Shown in pieces: positions 60,145 through 64,000 of a stretch of DNA of 64,000 bases. The stretch is from Pseudonocardia acidicola (GTDB taxonomy: Bacteria > Actinomycetota > Actinomycetes > Mycobacteriales > Pseudonocardiaceae): contig NZ_JAAXLA010000025.1 of the NCBI RefSeq assembly GCF_012911935.1, positions 19,568 through 83,567 on the forward strand. Direction: 5' to 3'. Positions within the stretch are counted from its first letter, which is position 1, and each line of letters opens with the position of its first letter. Under the pieces are notes generated by a model, which did no database searches, had not been told where the DNA came from, and saw nothing but the letters and a program-made list of their open reading frames with translations. The position numbers and the translations under genes were made by a program.

Positions 60145-61245
60145 ATGGACGAGCGGCGCGCACTGGTGATGGTCGAGGACCCGGAACTGTTGGACGCCGT
60201 GCTGCGGCTCGCGGCCGCGGCCGGCTGCGAGGTACACCGCGCACTGGATTCGGCCGACGCCCGCCGGCACTGGGCGGGAGCTCCGCTGGTACTGCTGGAC
60301 CCGCCGGCAGCGCTGCGTTGTGCCCGCAGCCGGCTACCCCGCCGCGACGCGGTCGTCGTCGCGGTGCCGGGTGAGCCACCGCCTCCGGTCTGGGAACAGG
60401 CGGTGGCGGTGGGTGCCGAGCACGTCGTCTCGCTCCCCGACGCCGAGCCCTGGCTCGTCGCGGCGTTGGCCGAGGCGGCGGAGGGCAGCCGCGGCAACGG
60501 TCCGGTCCTGGCCGTCGTCGGCGGCCGTGGCGGAGCCGGGGCGTCCGTGCTGGCGGCCGCGGTGGCGGTCGGCGCCGTGCAGGACGGCCGCCGGGCGCTC
60601 CTGGTCGACTGCGACCCGCTGGGCGGTGGGCTCGACCTGGTACTCGGCGCCGAGGATGTCCAGGGCCTGCGCTGGCCCGATCTCACCGTCGCCGGCGGCC
60701 GGGTACCGGCCACGGCCCTGCACGCGGCGCTGCCCGCGCCGGGTGTCGGGCAGCGGACCGGTGGCGAGCTGGGCGTGCTCTCGTGCGACCGGTCGGAGCA
60801 GGGGCCGTCCCCGGCCGCGGTGGAGGCCGTCATCGAGGCGGGTCGCCGGGCCGGGGAGACCGTCGTGTGCGACCTGCCCCGTTACCCGACCGACACCGCG
60901 CTCGTCGCCCTTGCCGCGGCCGACCTCGCGGTGCTGGTGGTACCGGCCGACGTGCGGTCCTGCGCGGCGGCCGCCCGGGTGGCGGCGGTGCTCGCCGAGC
61001 AGGCCGGGCCGGTGCAGGTCGTGGTGCGCGGCCCGGCGCCGGGCGGGGTCTCCGCGGAGGACGTCGCCCGGGCGCTCGGGCTGCCGCTGCTCGTCGGGAT
61101 GCGCCCCGAGCCCGGGCTGGCCCGCGCCCTGGAGCGCGGGGTGCCCCCGGGCCGGGGCCGGGGACCGCTGGCCGGAGCGGCCCGCGCGGTGCTCGATGAA
61201 CTCGACGCAGCGATCGGCCTCGCGCGCTCCGGGAGCCAGGCATGA
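60145..61245 (+). CDS. ssd: septum site-determining protein Ssd (CpaE/TadZ/MinD-like)
   Basis: A 366-residue protein. Residues 1-115 form a receiver-like domain without an obvious phosphorylation site; residues ~120-360 are a MinD/ParA-like ATPase with a deviant Walker A (VVGGRGGAGASVLAAA, with no Lys or Thr in the usual K-T/S position) and ALLVDCDPLGGGLDLVL. Ssd in mycobacteria affects septum formation, and TadZ/CpaE proteins position Tad pilus machines. ATG 60145 has GAGGAGG 9 nt upstream. It overlaps the tadA gene by 4 nt. The deviant P-loop questions ATP hydrolysis. Confidence 0.9.
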   Translation: MDERRALVMVEDPELLDAVLRLAAAAGCEVHRALDSADARRHWAGAPLVLLDPPAALRCARSRLPRRDAVVVAVPGEPPPPVWEQAVAVGAEHVVSLPDAEPWLVAALAEAAEGSRGNGPVLAVVGGRGGAGASVLAAAVAVGAVQDGRRALLVDCDPLGGGLDLVLGAEDVQGLRWPDLTVAGGRVPATALHAALPAPGVGQRTGGELGVLSCDRSEQGPSPAAVEAVIEAGRRAGETVVCDLPRYPTDTALVALAAADLAVLVVPADVRSCAAAARVAAVLAEQAGPVQVVVRGPAPGGVSAEDVARALGLPLLVGMRPEPGLARALERGVPPGRGRGPLAGAARAVLDELDAAIGLARSGSQA

Positions 61246-62396
61246 CGGCGCTGGTCGACCGGGTGCGGTCCCGGCTGGCCGAGTCCGGCGGTGAGCCCAC
61301 CCCGGCCGCGGTCGCCGCGGCCGTGCGCGCCGAAGCCGGTGGGGTGGCCTCGGACCTCGACGTGCTGGCCGCGCTACGCACGCTGCGTCAGGAGTTCGTC
61401 GGCGCCGGCCCGCTCGACGAACTGCTGCGCGACCCCCGCACCACCGACGTCCTCGTCAGCGGGCCGGACGCGGTGTGGGTCGACCGGGGCGCCGGCCTGC
61501 AGCCCGCCGACGTCCGCTTCCCCGACGAGGCGTCGGTGCGCCGGCTGGCGCAGCGGCTCGCCCTCGCCGCCGGCCGCCGGCTCGACGACGCCAGCCCCTA
61601 CGTCGACGGCTGGCTGTCGGAGTCCGGAGTCCGGTTGCACGCGGTGCTCCCCCCGGTCGCGGCCGACGGAACGTGCCTGTCCCTGCGGGTGTTGCGCCCG
61701 GCCGCGCACGACCTGACCACGCTGCGTCGGCTCGGCACCGTCGACGCCGTCGGGGAGGCGCTGCTGCGGGCCGTCGTCGCCGCCCGGCTGGCCCTGCTGG
61801 TCTGCGGTGGAACCGGGACCGGCAAGACGACCATCCTCAACGCCCTGCTGAGCAGCGTCGATCCGCGGGAACGGATCGTCTGCGTCGAGGACGCCGAGGA
61901 GTTGCGGCCGCGGCACCCGCACGTCGTCCGGCTGGTGTCCCGGCCGGCCAACATCGAGGGCGCCGGCGCTGTCGCGCTGCGCGACCTCGTCCGGCAGGCG
62001 CTGCGCATGCGCCCCGACCGGCTCGTGGTCGGCGAGGTTCGCGGCGCCGAGGTCTGCGACCTGCTGGCCGCCCTCAACACCGGGCACGACGGCGGGGCGG
62101 GCACGGTGCACGCCAACTCGGCCCGCGAGGTCCCGGCCCGGTTGGAGGCGCTGGCCGGCGCCGGCGGGATGAGCCGGGCCGCGCTGCACAGCCAACTCGC
62201 GGCGGCCGTGCAGGTGGTGCTGCACATGCGGCGGCGCCGTTCCGGTGGCCGGGTGCTCGACGGCGTCGGTGTACTGATCCGTGACGGTGCCGACGTCGCC
62301 GTGCGGGCGGCCTGGACCCGGTCCGACGGTTGGGCAGCGGGCCGAGCGGCGCTCGGTGAGCTGCTGGCCGAACGTGGGGTGCGGGCGCCGTGGTGA
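61242..62396 (+). CDS. tadA: TadA/CpaF family secretion ATPase
   Basis: A 384-residue hexameric ATPase of the type II/IV secretion family that powers Tad pilus assembly. The N-terminal domain has DVLVSGPDAVWVDRG; the ATPase core has Walker A CGGTGTGKTTILNALL, the Asp box VCVEDAEELRP, Walker B RPDRLVVGEVRGAE and His box AGTVHANSAR. ATG 61242 overlaps the ssd stop (ATGA). Confidence 0.95.
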   Translation: MTALVDRVRSRLAESGGEPTPAAVAAAVRAEAGGVASDLDVLAALRTLRQEFVGAGPLDELLRDPRTTDVLVSGPDAVWVDRGAGLQPADVRFPDEASVRRLAQRLALAAGRRLDDASPYVDGWLSESGVRLHAVLPPVAADGTCLSLRVLRPAAHDLTTLRRLGTVDAVGEALLRAVVAARLALLVCGGTGTGKTTILNALLSSVDPRERIVCVEDAEELRPRHPHVVRLVSRPANIEGAGAVALRDLVRQALRMRPDRLVVGEVRGAEVCDLLAALNTGHDGGAGTVHANSAREVPARLEALAGAGGMSRAALHSQLAAAVQVVLHMRRRRSGGRVLDGVGVLIRDGADVAVRAAWTRSDGWAAGRAALGELLAERGVRAPW

Positions 62397-63199
62397 GCGC
62401 GGCCGCCGCGGCGGCGCTGGCCGCCGCCCTGCTGTGCGCGCCGGGGGCTCCGGCGTGCGCGCGGCTCGACGCCGTCGCCTGCGAGCCCGCGCAGGCCCGG
62501 CGTGGGCTGCTGCGCTCCCCCGGCACGGCCTGGCTCATCGGCCTCGGGTCGGTGCTCGGTCTGCTACTGGGCGGCCCCGGGGGCGCGGTGGCCGGCGCCC
62601 TCGTCATCGGGGTCTGGCGGCACCGGCGCACCCGCCGCCGCGCGGAGCAGGCCGGGGCTGCCGCCGGTGCCGAACTGGCCGACGCGCTCGCCCGGATGAC
62701 CGACGAGCTGCGGGCCGGCGCCCATCCGTCCGCGGCGCTCGCCGGGATCGACGGCGACGGGCCGCTGGCCCGGGCCGCGCTCGGACCGGCGGCGGCGGCC
62801 GCCCGGCTCGGCGACCAGATCCCGGCCGCCCTGGGCCGGTCCGGGACGCACCCGGCGCTCGCCGCCGACCTCGCCCGGGTCGCCGGCGCGTGGGCGCTGG
62901 CCGATCGGCACGGCGCCCCGCTGGCCGACCTGCTCGCCGGCGCGCACAGCGACATCCGGTGGCGCGTCGCCTACGGCAAGCAGGTCCGCGCCCAGCTGGC
63001 CGGTCCGCGGGCCACCGCAACGGTGCTCACCGCGCTGCCGATGCTCGGCCTCGGCCTCGGTCACCTGCTCGGCGCGGACCCGCTGGCGGTGCTGCGCGCC
63101 GGCGTCCTGGGCCAACTGCTGCTGATCACCGGGGTCGGCCTGGCCGCGGCCGGGGTGCTGTGGACCGAACACATCCTGCGTTCGGCGGTGCCCCGATGA
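62393..63199 (+). CDS. tadB: TadB-like inner-membrane protein
   Basis: A 268-residue type II secretion F-domain protein. A membrane helix pair near the N-terminus (LIGLGSVLGLLLGGPGGAVAGALVIGV), a cytoplasmic GspF-like domain (about 75-190: LADALARMTDELRAGAHPSAAL) and two C-terminal helices are present. It is the platform for the pilus ATPase together with TadC. GTG 62393 overlaps the tadA stop; the preceding GTG 62390 is equally possible. Confidence 0.88.
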   Translation: MSAAAAAALAAALLCAPGAPACARLDAVACEPAQARRGLLRSPGTAWLIGLGSVLGLLLGGPGGAVAGALVIGVWRHRRTRRRAEQAGAAAGAELADALARMTDELRAGAHPSAALAGIDGDGPLARAALGPAAAAARLGDQIPAALGRSGTHPALAADLARVAGAWALADRHGAPLADLLAGAHSDIRWRVAYGKQVRAQLAGPRATATVLTALPMLGLGLGHLLGADPLAVLRAGVLGQLLLITGVGLAAAGVLWTEHILRSAVPR

Positions 63200-63945
63200 T
63201 CCCCGACCGGTCCGCACCGTTCACGGCGATGGCAGCGGTCCTGCTGGCCGGGGCCCTGCTGGCGTGCGGTGGCCGCGCCGGATCCGGCCGGCTGCGCACG
63301 CTCACCGCGGGCGCAGCGCCCGCGCCGACCGGGGAGGCAGCGCCGTTGCGTGCCTCCTGGACCGTCACGGCCGGCCTCGCGGTGGCGGTGCTGGTCTGGG
63401 CCGCGGTGGGCGGCACGGGTGGCGCGCTGCTGGGTGCCACCGCGGGCTCCGGTGCCGGGATCGCGGCCCGCCGGATGGTCGCCCGCTCCCGCGGCCACGA
63501 CGGCGACGGTGCCGGGCTGGCCGGGGGCTGGGAGCTCCTCGCCGTGTGCCTCGAGGCCGGGCTCCCGGTGCCGGTGGCCGTGCAGGCCGCGGCCGAGCGA
63601 CTCGCCGGGCGGGCGGGGGTCGAGCTGCGGCGGGTCGCGGGACTGCTCGAGCTGGGCGCCGACCCGGCAGAGGCATGGCGGGGGGTCGACAGCCTTCCCG
63701 CGCTGCGCCCGTTCGGCCGTGCGGCCCGCCGGTCGGCCGTGACCGGCGCCGCGCTCGCGCAGGTCGCCCGGTCCGAGGCCGTGCGGCTGCGGGCCGAGCT
63801 GGTCGACACCGCCCAGGCCCGGGCTCAGCGGGCTGCCGTTCAGATCACCGGTCCGCTCGGGCTCTGCTTCCTGCCCGCATTCCTCGCCCTCGGCATCGCC
63901 CCCGTCGTGATCGGCCTGGCCGGCGACGCCGTCGCGCAGTGGTGA
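63196..63945 (+). CDS. tadC: TadC-like inner-membrane protein
   Basis: A 249-residue partner of TadB with N-terminal helices (FTAMAAVLLAGALLACGG and VTAGLAVAVLVWAAVGGTG), a GspF-like domain (WELLAVCLEAGLPVPVAVQAAAERL onward, residues ~110-215) and a C-terminal helix (LGLCFLPAFLALGIAPVVIGL). The ATG overlaps the tadB stop (ATGA). ssd-tadA-tadB-tadC form one tight operon. Confidence 0.88.
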   Translation: MIPDRSAPFTAMAAVLLAGALLACGGRAGSGRLRTLTAGAAPAPTGEAAPLRASWTVTAGLAVAVLVWAAVGGTGGALLGATAGSGAGIAARRMVARSRGHDGDGAGLAGGWELLAVCLEAGLPVPVAVQAAAERLAGRAGVELRRVAGLLELGADPAEAWRGVDSLPALRPFGRAARRSAVTGAALAQVARSEAVRLRAELVDTAQARAQRAAVQITGPLGLCFLPAFLALGIAPVVIGLAGDAVAQW

Positions 63946-63994
63946 CACCTGCCGCATTCCGATGCAGCACCCGATGAAGAGAAGGAGAACCACG

Positions 63995-64000
63995 ATGTCC
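63995..64000 (+). CDS. start of next tad-operon gene (3' part outside window)
   Basis: An ATG at 63995 with AAGGAG 7 nt upstream begins a gene cut by the window edge. By comparison with the M. tuberculosis order (Rv3657c then Rv3656c), a small Flp-pilin or DUF4244 protein would be expected. Only two codons are visible. Confidence 0.4.

Overview
The window is a high-GC actinobacterial chromosome segment, most likely from Pseudonocardiaceae (Pseudonocardia-like). The basis is the uniformly GC-rich coding sequence, a mycothiol synthase, GlnR, DUF3073, DUF4395 and DUF1416 genes, many start codons 7 to 9 nt downstream of a TANNNT -10 box (leaderless transcripts), and gene orders I recognise from Mycobacterium and Streptomyces. 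The genus is an inference.

Layout. 1-3.4 kb: the end of an accessory island with three genes that overlap by 4 nt (SMC/ABC-like ATPase, small unknown protein, GmrSD-like DUF262-DUF1524 nuclease). The nuclease gene has an in-frame amber codon in its signature motif. A tRNA-Lys gene and an inverted copy of its 5' end mark the boundary. 3.6-9.0 kb: Cu-only-type SOD lipoprotein, dusB, a diguanylate cyclase and an LCP cell-wall ligase. 9.0-14.1 kb: a phosphate block (phoU, pstSCAB) with a PHO box at phoU and at pstS, both at the same spacing to the -10. 14.2-21.1 kb: an mshD/glnR/lmeA/thiX/DUF4395/cysA/sseC/nitrobindin block, syntenic with M. tuberculosis Rv0813c-Rv0819, in which the sulfur operon is preceded by a leaderless Cys-rich leader peptide. 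21.1-29.8 kb: DivIVA-like protein, Fur regulator, YgfZ, an MFS exporter, DUF3073, a TauE-type permease and an NrtR/Nudix protein. 29.8-49.8 kb: a dispersed purine cluster (purM, purF, purL, purQ, purS, purC, purB, purD) interleaved with c-di-GMP and partner-switching signalling genes. Four of its transcription units share a T-A-G/C-G-C-T -10 box 7 to 8 nt before a GTG start. 50-57.3 kb: a GDPD phosphodiesterase, two fused gene remnants (UBP zinc finger and Na+/H+ antiporter), a hydrolase, a holin-like protein, nhaA, arfB and acs. 57.7-64 kb: a degenerate Fic-like protein, a HAD phosphatase and the ssd-tadA-tadB-tadC pilus genes.

Two non-coding RNAs stand out in the last block. A 6C RNA (hairpins with C6 and C7 loops) lies between the HAD gene and ssd. 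A long rod-like RNA with its own -35/-10 promoter lies between the HAD gene and the Fic-like gene, where the RNA-polymerase-binding Ms1/MTS2823 RNA sits in mycobacteria.

The most unusual element is the left-edge three-gene defence-like operon with its amber-interrupted effector. Other points of interest are the PHO boxes, the Cys leader, the purine promoters, a 22-nt repeat family and a perfect 19-bp palindrome next to purB.
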